Assembly: GCF_963583255.1 (NCBI RefSeq)
Contig: NC_084813.1
Location: 6,000,001 to 6,064,000 of the forward strand
DNA from: Pyrus communis
Lineage: Eukaryota; Streptophyta; Magnoliopsida; Rosales; Rosaceae
Reading direction: 5' to 3'
Length of the DNA: 64,000 bases
Position numbers and translations under genes: made by a program. The notes under the pieces are model-generated. The model did not search any database, was not told the origin of the DNA, and was given only the letters and a program-made list of their open reading frames with translations. This document shows, in pieces, positions 24,001 through 37,340 of this stretch (position 1 is its first letter; every line of letters begins with the position of its first letter).

Positions 24001-27000
24001 GTTTCAGCTGGCATATTCTCATTAAGATGAGAACTACTCAAAGTTCTACAGATCGTAAAGAAATACCACACTCTTTTCATGTATTTCGTCCTGTTCACAA
24101 AGGGGCCACAGAAACTGAGGTTCACAAAGGGGATACAGAAACTGAGGTTCACAAAGGGGCTACTGAAACTGAGGTTCACAAAGGGGCAAGAGAAACTGAG
24201 GTTCACAAAGGGGCTACAGAAACTGAGGTTCACAAAGGGGATACAGAAACTGAGATTCACGAAGGGGATACAGAAACAGAGGTTCACAAAGGGGCAACAG
24301 AAATTGAGGTTCACAAAGGGGCTACAGAAACTGACGTTCACAAAGGGGCTACAGAAACTAAGGTTCACAAAGGGGCTACAGAAACTGAGGTAACCAAGTG
24401 CTCAATTCCCCATCCCCAAACCCCCTACTCTATCCATTTGAATCACTTCTTTGAGATAAAAAGAAAGATCACCATTTTATTTGGACCAACAAAAAATCTC
24501 TCATTTCATGCCTTTACCCTCTAGTGTTAAGTATTATTCTCAACGGGCCTATCTTTTCTGTGATCCTGAGATTAATGAAGTAGTCAATGAATGATGATGA
24601 CGTCATACTTTAACTTAAATTGTAGATTAGTTCAGTTTATAGAAAATATTTGTTACTTGTCAGTTGTCAATTTAATATATTTTCTTAGACCTTTGCTCTT
24701 GATTTTATTTCCTTCTCTTCTTCAAGCATCCTTTACCTTCATAAATTATAATATCTTTGTAGATAACACCTTGGCAGTGGAGAAATCCATAATAGAGGGC
24801 TGGCTTAACCATAATGGTAATCAGAGGTATGTGCTGACGTTAGTACCACACAAATGCTGGTGGCAGCACTGTAGAAATTTTATATTGCGTGGACTGCATC
24901 ATGTTAAGTCAATCACATCAAAGGTGCAGATCCCATTGCAACCTTTGATTACTCTATGACAGAAAGACTTCAAAGCTTTCCTTGTAATTTGAGATAAAAT
25001 GTGTTCACCACTACATGGAGAAATATTCCACCTCCCTCCTATACACCTCTAAGTTTCATCTTTGGTATTTGTGGAAGGTTGGTATTGGGTCCTAATAGGC
25101 TTGATGTAGGCTTCTTGGATCCTGATTATAGCCTATATCCAACGGATCTTGAATTTCCAAAAATACCCTTGACTTCAAGAACTTGAGAACACAAACATGA
25201 ATTCATTAAGTTTTCTAATTTAAGTAAACAAAACGGTTTAGGCATCCAAAGGTTTTATGGGTTTGTTTCACACTGTTGTGACAATAACAAAAGACCTTCC
25301 AGATATCAACAATTCTTTAGGTAGTGTTTGGATAAAATAGACAGAGGTGCTTTTATAGTGGTTCCTGGAGAAACACTTATTGCTTGCTAGTGAATATAAG
25401 AAGCACTTGGGTTACTACTTATTAGAGGTTTATGCTTTTCTTAAAAGTTCCCACTAATTAGAATACTACTAAGTAGAAGTGCTTTATACAAAGTACTCTC
25501 AATTAGGTGAGGAGTGCCAGTATGAGAGTCCTTGTGAACTTAAATCTTATTAACGTTGGCTAGTTTGATATTTCTTGGGCCTTTTCTGCCCCGTCATGGT
25601 TGGTTCCGATTTATTTGGAATGATCATCAATATTTACTGGGTGAATCAAATGGTTAGCCGGATTCATGGTGAAATTTCTTGTAATCACCATGACTTCAGG
25701 GATATGATCCTGACTTGTTTGTACTTTGAATTGGCGGTTGGTAAAAGAGGTTTCAACATGCAGTACTGAAGGACCACATATGAACAATCTACTTATGAAG
25801 TCTGTACTTTTTCATTTTTATTTAATTCTCCTTACCCTCACTTCTCATTTTTTTAGGATAATCTCGAATTATCAGGAGGATTCTGGAGCTATTTCAGCTT
25901 GGGTAAGAGTATACAAGGCAGCCACCAAGTTTTTGGATTTTGGTTTTGGGTTTTTGTTTTTTATATTTTCGTTTTCCTTCTTAATCCTGTCAGATATTCC
26001 CTTTTTCCATTCATTGATACATAGCTGTATGGTTTTCCCTTTAAGAATCAATTTTGCTAGAAATCAGTTCAATAGGAAACTTTTAACCATTTGGTTATTC
26101 GCTAGATGAAGATGTCATTGTTTACCTGAAATCCATGCTGCAATTTATTTGATTTACTCGCTAGATGTCTAAATGCTCCGTGAATGTTAAATAGGCATTC
26201 TGAAAACCTGATGGAGTGTAAACCTGATGGAAAACAACAAAACTGATGGATGATAATGCGGAGAACTAAAAATGAGTGCAGAAGCACATGAAATAGGAAA
26301 GACTGCCAATAAAGCATTATTAATTCTTTTATTCAAGATATAGTGTAATGAGATGGGTGCATGGACCTTTTAATGAACTTTTCTATATTCTAATAGGACC
26401 ACAGTTCCTGATTATATACTATTTTTCCAATGAAAACCAAATATATTACCATAAAAACAGACCAGGGTTCCTGTTGTGTTTATGTTTATTGGTTTGAGGA
26501 CTTCATCATCTTCTTTAATTGACACATATCTAAATATTGGTAATGTTATATTCTTGTTTTCTTGGTATGGGGTCCATAAATTACTTTGTGAAGATAAAAA
26601 TTCTCTTTCATTTGGAGTTGGTCTTATGATATTCAAGTTTAATGACCTTAATAAATACTATAAGTACAGTGTCTTGTCTATTTATATGCCAACAGGAGTT
26701 GATGCTCCAAGATCATGCGGAGGTTACTGGTCTACTGCAAGGTAGTTATTTAGCTTATGTTCATGTAATTGAGAAGTTGGTTTGAAAACTCTTGTTATAT
26801 ATTTTGTATCTGTTAGTGATTGTGTTACTACCATTTTGTGTGTTGTTTAAGCACTTTAGACAGTCACAGATGTGCTCGTTAGATTTCTATCAAGGGAAAT
26901 CGAGAAGATCTATGGTCATGCTGGTGGCAAATGCACATTTTTAAATACATATATCTAACTTTGTAGTTTTAAGTTTTTTTAGTGTACTTATTTTTATTAA

Positions 27001-29333
27001 TATAAGGGTTAATCTGTTAGTATTGAAACTCTTGAATCTTAACCCTTCAAGACACCAACAAAAGCCATTAAAACTATAGAATCCCTGAATCAGGTCATGT
27101 TGATGTCAGCTTTAATCATAATAAGCCTTCACCATGACCTGCTAAGTTACCCTGTTGGTGTCATACAGCATTAAACACAAAAACTGTACAGTAAAGGCTA
27201 CATGAGCTCAATCTTTAAGATGAGGACTTAATTTATGCATTCCCTGGCCTTTTTCGTGCTTGTTTACATTGCCAATTAGGTGTTAAAAATCTAGTCTATT
27301 GGTGTATACAATACCCTGTTTTCATTGCTGCGTTGAAATTACCATCAGTTTTTACACAATGGTTTTATCCCACGAGTCATGACGTATGATTTTTATAGTT
27401 ACCGACGTAATTAGCAGGGTGTAACGCTTCATATATACTTTAAGCCAAGTTGAATACATAATGTTACTATGAATAGTCATTGAAACATGCTGGTTAAGGA
27501 GCAGATGTCCACAGTACAAACTCCATGTTTTATGAATTTCTGGTACTGCAACATGAATACTGCTGGTGGCCTGGCATGTATACTTGTGGTTGACCAGCAG
27601 TGCAGAAGCATGGAGTCTGCACTTGATATTGAATTAATATGGCACTCCAGCTCAGATGTTTTAGGTTTTTTGTTATTAGAATATTCGTTCTTTGATGTTA
27701 AAATTATTTTTGTCCCAAACAGGTCCTTAAAATCACTTGTAAACGTAGAGGTTATGAAGCATGGTCGTTTGGAACCACTAAAAATTCCTAGCGGGTAAAT
27801 AATCAAACTTATATTCACCTCATTTTTGTTGCTTTTGACTCGAACACTTACATTTTAAATTGATTATACTAATGTGTAATTTAGTTTCTTAAATATGTTG
27901 TTATGAACCATGCTTCATTCTCTCATCTCAAATCTCACTGGTTTGCATGATTAAATGGAGAAAAATTGTTTCTTGACTTTTCATTATGCCGTCTTCCCGC
28001 CATTTTTCCTTTTTCCCCCTTGGATTTGATAATTGTTTTACTCCAAACAGATGGAAATTTTCATTAGTGTATCAAGTATTGACGAAGCGACTATGGACTA
28101 TTTATTTCCCCTATCTTGGCATATTTCTGTCATTGTCAAACAAACTGAAGGGCAATGCTCTGTACACACACACACACATATACATTCTTCTATTACCAAG
28201 CCATCTTTTTTCATGATATGTATCCATGTGTGCATGGACAAATGGACAACAGAGGAACAAATTCACAAACATGCATACTGATGCGGAATTCTTGCTGGCA
28301 TTCTAAGTTTCTTTTTGGTGTACAGAATCAAGTCAATTGTTTGTCTTAACTTGCCAAGCGATCTTGGGGGATCATCCAATATGAACAAAGATCGAAAAGT
28401 GAGGTTCTTTAGTTTTTAGCTCTTTACCTTTTATTTGTGTGAGTGCACAGGCTAATGATTTTTGTATTTTTCGTTAGAATTTGCAAACAGTGTTCTTCGT
28501 TATTTCCTTTTTACAGTCGTAAATTAACACTTTATTGGTTGGAATTGAACAACAGAACATGAACCCATCGGTCATAAATGATGGACAGCTTGAAATTGTC
28601 GGTTTGAAAGGAGTTTTACTGGCTCAGAATGAACGTATTTATCTTGATCAGGTCATATAACATCTTGCATTTATGTTTAGACTTTTCGATTGTTTCTTTC
28701 TTTTATTTTATTTAATCTCTAATTTGTAAAACTACCCAGATATTACACATACGCATCAGGCAAGAAAAATATACCATAAAGCCAAATTTTGATTTTTAGG
28801 AACTTGATTTCAGTACTTAGTTCTTTATGTGCTTGTAACAAGCGAGCAAATTTATGATATGTGTTTGAATTTTAGAAATGAAGTCACCGATGAATTGCTT
28901 TTCCCTCCTCTGTTAGGTACAAGAAATTCGTTTTGAGTTTAAGGGTGCTGCAGAATCTGTAAAGATGAGGATTGATGGATCACCATTGAAACAAATACCA
29001 CCTGGGATGATAGATATTAAAATCTCTAGACACTCTCAAGTCAACATTCTTGGCAACGGAGATTGCGCGGCAAAAACAGGTACCTCTGACTCATTGGAAC
29101 CCCGTGCTTCTGGAACCGATGATAATAGCAATGCGAAAGATAAGTCAACTGAGGAAAGTAGCAATGCTCAAGATAGCTATAAAGAACGTAAGAAGTTTGG
29201 TTCAGCAGACACTTTCAAATACTCTGAAACCGAGGATAATAGCAATGCGAAAGATAAGTCAACTGAGGAAAGTGGCAATGCTCAGGATAGCTCTAAAGCA
29301 CATAAGAAGTTTGGTTCCGCAGGCACTTCCTAA
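21057..29333 (+). CDS. Candidate fusion gene: CC/NB-ARC resistance-type domain joined to a degenerate DGK5-like diacylglycerol kinase
   Basis: Exons I place: 21057-22240, 22501-22678, 22814-22963, 23143-23271, 23643-23722, 24008-24389, 25857-25902, 26696-26741, 27723-27794, 28326-28398, 28556-28651, 28917-29333. All phases fit, giving 950 residues. Exon 1 has a helical N-terminus, P-loop GIAGVGKTTL (about 187-196), kinase-2 LIVLDDV, RNBS-B-like AVIVTSR and GLPLAAKAL, without MHD or LRR, like the short At5g45440/At5g45490 proteins. Exons 2-12 follow plant DGK5: FLKEMYIPDELL, IPSCPVLVFVDI, SWHILIKM, GGFWSYFSLG|VDA, IKSIVCLNLPS, INDGQLEIVG, KMRIDGSPLKQIPPG, KKFGSADTFK. The kinase looks inactive: GGDGT is GGGDVV, GTGNN is GTENN, and the exon for the QGWFC region is missing. 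The exon 1 donor (GATGG|GTTTTG) is weak. If it is unused, exon 1 ends as a 428-residue NB-ARC protein at 22343 and the DGK part is a separate, possibly dead, gene. Confidence 0.6.
24093..24389 (+). repeat. 27-bp x 11 in-frame coding minisatellite (VHKGATETE)n
   Basis: Eleven head-to-tail 27-bp units fill the end of exon 6 of the DGK-like part and finish exactly at the splice donor GAG|GTAACC. Units differ by a few substitutions (GATACA, GCTACT, GCAAGA variants) and none breaks the frame. Each junction reads GAG|GTTCAC, a weak donor-like sequence, so alternative donors within the array are conceivable. In DGK5 this place is a loop between the HSLHAFHRV-like and GGFWNYFS-like segments. Confidence 0.9.
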
Positions 29334-29410
29334 ATCCGTAATCCTACAGCCATCACTCTCTGTATTTTACTTGCCCAACCCCCTGAAATTACATTGTCCT
29401 CTTACACATT

Positions 29411-29698
29411 TCACCATATTATATCAAACAATTTTGCTGCATGAATTTCATCTAATTCGTCGTTGTAAATAGTTTGGATATTGCCATAACTCATGAACTT
29501 GTATCGAATTTCAAGTGGAGAACAAAAGCAATGTGTAGCAAGAGGACTTTCTTCTACTTGTTTCTCAATTGATTGTTTGAGAAGTTCAGTGTTCCAGTCA
29601 TCTAGCACGTTGTTCATCTCATATGAGACATCTTTCAGCTTCTCCAACCAGTCTCTCACAGAGGCTTCCTTCACTTGCCTCGTCTCTGCATCGGCCAT
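29411..29698 (-). pseudogene. Fragment of an NLR coiled-coil (Rx_N) domain
   Basis: The frame starting at the ATG at 29696-29698 reads MADAETRQVKEASVRDWLEK, then LKDVSYEMNNVLDDWNTELL, the second half of the Rx N-terminal coiled coil of RGA-type CNL proteins (intact relatives have LADAEKRQVKEE..VRxWLDKLKDxSYDMDDVLDEW). The earlier helices are missing on the N-terminal side, and after about 60 residues the homology stops, with a stop codon at 29411. No NB-ARC lies nearby on this strand. It is convergent with the NB-ARC/DGK gene, whose stop is 78 bp away. Confidence 0.7.
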
Positions 29699-30580
29699 TC
29701 TTGGCGTCGGATTTGGTTGACAATTGAAGAAGAAAAACAAGGAATATATAAAGTAAGAAATGCAGAATGGTTCTGCTATTGCCCTTCTTCTCCCCAGTTT
29801 ATGTATTGTCCAATACCAACTCCATGTCAACTATTCCAGCAGCAAAGAGAATAATGGACCGACTATAATAATTTAGTATCAAACGTGTCATTCAAGTTAG
29901 TTGAATCTAACACATCCAGCTTAATTCCAAGCAAGAAAGAATATCACCAAACCAAAATGTCAACTAGCAATTGATAGTTGTAATACAAGGGCAAGTTTCA
30001 CATATTCCCTTCAACATAGGGGGCATCTCAATCGTTTTGAGGTTTGTCAATTTCCTCCATTTTACCACAGGTAGGAAGCTCGATATTAAATTATTAAGTT
30101 TGATTTATTGTGATGTTTAACCTGCACCACATAACAAACGTTATCTTTATTTGGATCTCGACCTAAAACTAAAATTTCGAAGTAACCTAGTGGGACCAAA
30201 ATTGAAATTTGTGCAGGGAAAATTTCTACTACATTTTCTGGCTATTTTGTCCCCATTTTGGTGTCTTTTTTTTTGTCTCTTCTTTATTTGCTTGACATGT
30301 GTTCATTCACTTAAATCAAGCTGAGGAGGTGTTAGTATAATGTCACAAATATAAGGGAATTTTGTGAAAACTCGATAAATCTCAAAGAGTGTTAGTGTCA
30401 TTAAGTCATTTTATGTCAAGTAAACGGACACATGTCAAAGAAAGAAGGAGACATGAAAGGGACACCAAAATGGTGACACCAGATCCGCAGCCACATTTCT
30501 CACCACCAAGTGCTTCCATATCCTGTTATCAACGACATTGTTCACTCGTTTGGTCCTTCCTTCAGCAAACCCCCAAAGCA
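29699..30580. other. Intergenic region and promoter/leader of TTM3
   Basis: No conserved coding sequence seen. The open frame continues upstream of the TTM3 ATG to about 30389, but those residues show no resemblance to TTM3 and I treat them as leader. Confidence 0.5.
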
Positions 30581-31192
30581 ATGGAAGTGGAAGTGAAGCT
30601 CCGCCTCCCAGACGCCGCCGCACACCAAAAGCTCACCGACCTCCTCTCCCCCTTCCACACCCAAACCCTAATCCAAGAGAACATCTTCTTCGACGGCTCC
30701 AACTCCGAGCTCTCCTCCAACCTCGCCATCCTCCGCCTCCGTTTCTACGACGTCGACAGGCGCTGCGTCCTCTCCCTCAAGGCCAAACCCGTCATCTCCG
30801 GCGGCGTCAGCCGAGTCCTAGAGCTGGAAGAGCCCTTCGACCCTGTCCTCGGCCGCGTCTGCGTGGCCGAGCCGTGGAGGCTCACGGCCGTTGACTCCTC
30901 CGACATCTTAAAGCGCGTGAGGGAGGAATACAGTGTTGGAGGAGGGCAAGGGTTTGTGTGCTTGGGTGGGTTTAGGAACGTGAGGGGTGTGTATAAGTGG
31001 AAGGGGCTGAAGATAGAGGTGGACGAGAGTATTTACGATTTTGGGACGTGTTACGAGCTCGAGTGTGAGAGCTCCAACCCTGACAGGGATAAGCAGGTTC
31101 TGGAAAACTTGTTGGAAGAGAACGGGATTAGGTTTCGGTACTCGGAGGTCTCCAAGTTTGCGATTTTCCGGTCCGGGAAGTTGCCGGAGTGA
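30581..31192 (+). CDS. TTM3: Triphosphate tunnel metalloenzyme 3 (CYTH domain, inorganic triphosphatase)
   Basis: An intronless frame of 203 residues. It begins MEVEVKLRLPD, which contains the family's ExExK catalytic signature at residues 2-6. Further tunnel-lining motifs follow: LRLRFYDVDRR (Arg-rich strand), CVLSLKAKP, EEYSVGG, GFRNVRGVYKWKGLKIEVDE, DFGTCYELECE, and the C-terminal KFAIFRSGKLP typical of plant TTM3. Arabidopsis TTM3 hydrolyses tripolyphosphate and is about 210 residues, so this copy is full length. I chose this ATG because the longer upstream frame is not conserved. In Arabidopsis TTM3 shares a bicistronic transcript with CDC26; no CDC26-like frame is visible upstream here. 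Synonymous GC content in the first half is higher than in neighbouring genes. Confidence 0.93.
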   Translation: MEVEVKLRLPDAAAHQKLTDLLSPFHTQTLIQENIFFDGSNSELSSNLAILRLRFYDVDRRCVLSLKAKPVISGGVSRVLELEEPFDPVLGRVCVAEPWRLTAVDSSDILKRVREEYSVGGGQGFVCLGGFRNVRGVYKWKGLKIEVDESIYDFGTCYELECESSNPDRDKQVLENLLEENGIRFRYSEVSKFAIFRSGKLPE

Positions 31193-31642
31193 AGGCTACT
31201 TTGGAACTTGGACGCCAAGTAATTGGTGTGTAAATTGCATTGGGATTCAAAGCTTTCTCATGTAGAAAATGTAGTGCTTGTGCATTATCTTTCAATTAAC
31301 AAAATAATTCCCTAGTAACGTGCAATTGTGCTTATGCTTAACAAACCGTGAATGACTGTTAGCCGTTGATGATGTGTGTTGGTTCACTTCGGTTTTTTCC
31401 TCCGACGCGATTCTGTTTTTCTTTTGGTATGGTTCTTCCGAGTTTAAGTTCCGTTGCGGAAATGGGAACAGTGTGTAGCAGAGACTCAACAATTCAACTT
31501 TTAACGACTACAAACAATAAGAACAGATCGGAAAAGATGGTAGATGCCACAACTTCCGGGACTGATAATGTTGTAATAACAGTAATATTTTCCGACCTGC
31601 CCCAAGTTTCTAAAGAAACAGTCTAAAACACTGCGAAACATT
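31193..31642. other. Convergent intergenic region
   Basis: 3' flanks of TTM3 and of the acidic-protein gene. No further feature seen. Confidence 0.5.
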
Positions 31643-33544
31643 TTATTTTACTTTCTTTCTTTCTGAAGGCAACTTGTTAAGCTCCTCGTCATCCTCATCC
31701 TCCTCATCATCATCGTCTTCATCATCATCATCACCATCATCATCTTCATCATCATCTTCATCATCGTTTTCTCCATTGCCATTAGCCTCAACCTCATCAT
31801 CAGAATCTTCTTCGTCATCATCACTATCTTCTTCCGAATCATTACCGTCATCCTCATCATTATCGTCACTGTCCTCATCGTCGACATCTTCATCATCATC
31901 AGAGTCGTCATCCTCTAGTTCACCTGCATCGTTGTTTTCAGCATCAGGCTCTTTCCCTTTATTAAGTTCGGACATTGGAAACCTGAAATGCAGTCTCATA
32001 CGCACTGCCCCATCACTTTCCATTCCCCATACTATGGAGATACAACAAACAATACAAAAAGTATATGCAAAATGTCTTTCCTACCTCTGATCTGTTCTCA
32101 CTGAATCTTGAAACACATCACGATCATCACGCAAAGATCCAACCTATTAAATAACAAACATAAAGCCAACCTGAGAAATGTAATAAAATGCATAACATGT
32201 ATCTAAAAACGTAGAATTTGGAATCAAGCAAGCTCTTCACTCCAATCATTCTTCATTCAAAGAAAGCAGAAAATCCATATCCTTCATTGAAAGAAAAAAA
32301 AAAAAGCAGAAAAGTTCCGTATCATATACGAGTAATGCAGAGACCTCGAGAAAAAAAAAAGGGACTGTTAGGCAAAATGTTATGTCTACATACACTATCC
32401 CACCAGTATGATCCATACACGGAAATATAAGCATCTTTCTTTCAAATTGTAACATCAGAAATGCTCAAATCTTCAGCCCGCCATTGTAGCCCCAAATAAA
32501 AAATGCTCAAATGTACATGTTTAGACAACATTAAAGAGCATGATGGTCTGAAAACCAGTTTTCTTCTTACTATAAATAAGATAAAGCTAAACCCATCACC
32601 ACAAGAGCATGTAAATATATCATTGGAATTAATCGCTTCTGCAAAAACGAAGCTTGTATTAAAGGCTTCCAAGAAAACATTAGTGCTTCAATTGTGGAAA
32701 GGAGAACAGTTCAATCTGAAAGCCTTACACTTTATCATTCTATTTGCTGATGAGAAACTGTAAGAAAGGAAAAATCAAATAGAATACTAACGTTCGATTA
32801 CAGTTGTACTTCAACAGAAAACCGTGCATATTCAATCTTGATGATGTTTAATTATGTTGGAAGAAATTTCAAGGAACCCACTTCACTCCAAGACGTATAT
32901 TTTTTTTTTTTACGAAGAAACGATAACGTTTTTATTGATTTAAGTATAAGTACAATCAACTAGGAGAAAAACCCGATAATATATGTTGGTGCCTCGAACC
33001 AAAAAGAAGAACCCTAATCTGAACCTAAGAAGTGTTGCAGCAGGATGCCCCCAATAAGTAAAAACAGCCAAATAACACTTTGCATCGAATCAAAACCTAA
33101 ACGTAGAGGTAGACGCAAGAAAATTCACAGACTTGTTAATGGACGACTACAAATTAACGCAAGCATTCATAAAATCATTGATAACGACCCAGAGAAAAAG
33201 AATCATCATAGTTCAATCAATTGTATCAATTTTTGAGCTTCATGGTATATATAATTCACGCAAGTCAAATTCAAAATCACAGAAAAAAATCATTTGGTAA
33301 TGAATAGTGAGCCCCGGCAAGAAATGAAATTCATTATGAGCTAATTGGAGGAGATTATGAGCAAACAAGTCAAAATTAGAGAAAATAATTATAAGAAAAA
33401 TAATAATATAATTAGGGATTGAGTGATGAGTACCTGAAAAATCAGTAAAAGAAGAGATTGGTGAGCAAGAATGGCAGCATCCACCAGCAAAGAAAGCAGC
33501 GTAAAATCAGCTGCAGTAGTGTGGAGGGAACTCTGGATCTCCAT
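31643..33544 (-). CDS. Asp/Glu-rich acidic protein, three exons
   Basis: Proposed exons on the minus strand: 33544-33434 (MEIQSSLHTTAADFTLLSLL to LLIFQ), 32143-32085 (VGSLRDDRDVFQDSVRTDQ), 31982-31643. Phases are 0, 2 and stop, total 169 residues. The last exon starts RFPMSELNKGKEPDAENN and then has about 75 residues that are almost all Asp/Glu with a few Ser/Gly/Asn, ending LNKLPSERKKVK. The first exon is hydrophobic/helical. I recall conserved plant proteins of this layout (often auto-named VHS3-like or glutamate-rich protein) but know no function. Acidic tails of this kind occur in histone or ribosome chaperones; that is only analogy. The last exon is secure. Exon 1 and the 1.3-kb intron are inferred from splice phase. 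Confidence 0.6.
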
Positions 33545-34196
33545 TGTAGCAGAGGGGAGTGGTGTAGGCTGTAGCTAAACTACGAGTAGAAAATATCACG
33601 CACTTGACAAGTAGAGGGGACAAGTGTTGCAATTCGCTCAAACCCTTGGAGATGGTGGCTGACTGCCGGTGCTGCTCGCGGCGGTGAACTTTTCTGTGTT
33701 TCTCTCAAGCTTTTTATGCCGGATTAGTTGTTTGAAAGGAAGGAGAAGGGACAGGCAATTAACACAACAGGGTCATTTAAGTCTTTTTACGTGTAACAAA
33801 GGGCAAAAATCTAAAAACCGTGGAAACAAGGCAAAGTCTTTTTAAATAATTCATCAAACGAAATATCAAATTCAAGATAAAATGTATGAATTTCACGAGG
33901 TACATTATGGGTTCAAATTTTAACGTTTTTCTAATACGACAGGATGTTGACTAGAAAAAAAATAAAATATCTATATAAGTCTTTTTAATTTTTGAAAAAC
34001 TGAATTTGAGTAACGAAACCATAAACTGATTTTCTTATATAAAAATGAGTTTATAAGAATAAAAAATATTTATAAATTATATAATAGGTTAATAAAAAAA
34101 ATACATTAATAAACAGTTAAATAATAAATTATAAAATATAATTTAAATAGATATTTCTATCGTTACCCCTTTTCCAAAACCGCGGGATATAAACCT
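33545..34196. other. Divergent intergenic region between acidic-protein gene and RH35
   Basis: The acidic gene is read leftward and RH35 rightward, so this 650-bp AT-rich stretch holds both promoters. No other feature recognised. Confidence 0.45.
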
Positions 34197-34614
34197 TTGA
34201 GACTCAGAAGAAAACCCATCAAATCCATCTGGTTTTGCAGAAGCTGTAGGCATCACGCCCCCTATCGTTCTTCTTCTTTCTTCTGCTGTGACTGTAAGTT
34301 TTCCCTCACCTCCTTCTTCTGCTTATGTAACCGTCGTTCTCTTCATTTCATTAGCATACCGTCGAATTGGGGATTTTTTTCTTAGTTTTGTGAATATCAG
34401 CTTAAATCGATAACCTTGTTGCATAAATTGATTAACTTTTTCTTTTTTCAGTTTCAATTCTATTGAGTGTTTTCTTGTGTAAAATTATATATATATTTCA
34501 AGATTTTGGTGTTAGGATTCTTGGGTCTCTTTAGTTTTTTCTGTTTTGGATATCCTATGTCTTGAATATTCAATAATTGCTGTAGATTTTTGTTTGACTG
34601 CAGGAACTTGAACC
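34197..34614 (+). other. RH35 5' UTR with leader intron
   Basis: A pyrimidine-rich leader ends at a strong donor, GACT|GTAAGT (exon end about 34293). The acceptor TTTGACTGCAG ends at 34603, leaving an 11-bp leader remnant before the ATG at 34615. The intron is about 310 bp. Confidence 0.6.
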
Positions 34615-36887
<2,273 letters not shown>

Positions 36888-37340
36888 GATTTATGTATAC
36901 CTCCTTCACTGTTCACTTTACAAGCTGAAACAGGTGAAACTTTGATCGTTTGAACTCTTTTTTGTTTATTTAGGCATATGTAGTGAGCCTTTCCCTAGAC
37001 GTGAGCCGTAACTTTAATTTGTTAGTGCTTCTAGACCATCTCATGTATGTCTTATAGATGTTTACATATTTGTATCTCATAATATAATATCTACGAACAC
37101 GTTTTTGCATTGCTGTGAGCCTCTTTAATGGAAGAGTAAATGTTTAACATGCAGCTGTTAGAACAACTTATATAGAGATTATTGTCTGTTTAATTATGAT
37201 ATAACAGTAAAGTTCTAGCCATGAAAATAACAGAATATGGTTGTCTATATTAATAGAGAGGAGATTTGAACATGGTGTTTACAAATACTATCTGGGATTA
37301 CATGTTGATGGAATCATCTATATAGTTTACAATAGATGCA
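36888..37340. other. Convergent intergenic region
   Basis: 3' UTR of RH35 and 3' flank of the coiled-coil gene. Nothing else recognised. Confidence 0.5.

Noticed and set aside
23994..24368. Minus-strand open frame with an FCSPFVNLS-type repeat
   Set aside because: It is the antisense reading of the coding minisatellite and has no independent support.
24093..24389. Regularly spaced short repeats that could suggest a CRISPR-like array
   Set aside because: The 27-bp units are contiguous with no unique spacers, lie in a plant exon and encode a peptide repeat.
30100..30580. CDC26 upstream of TTM3
   Set aside because: No frame with the conserved CDC26 N-terminus in any of the three forward frames.
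30389..30580. N-terminal extension of TTM3 from an earlier ATG
   Set aside because: The extra 64 residues are not TTM3-like, whereas MEVEVKLRLPD is the conserved family start.
31674..32090. Plus-strand poly-Ser/Pro open frame
   Set aside because: Antisense shadow of the Asp/Glu-rich exon; GAT/GAA codons read backwards as ATC/TTC/TCA.
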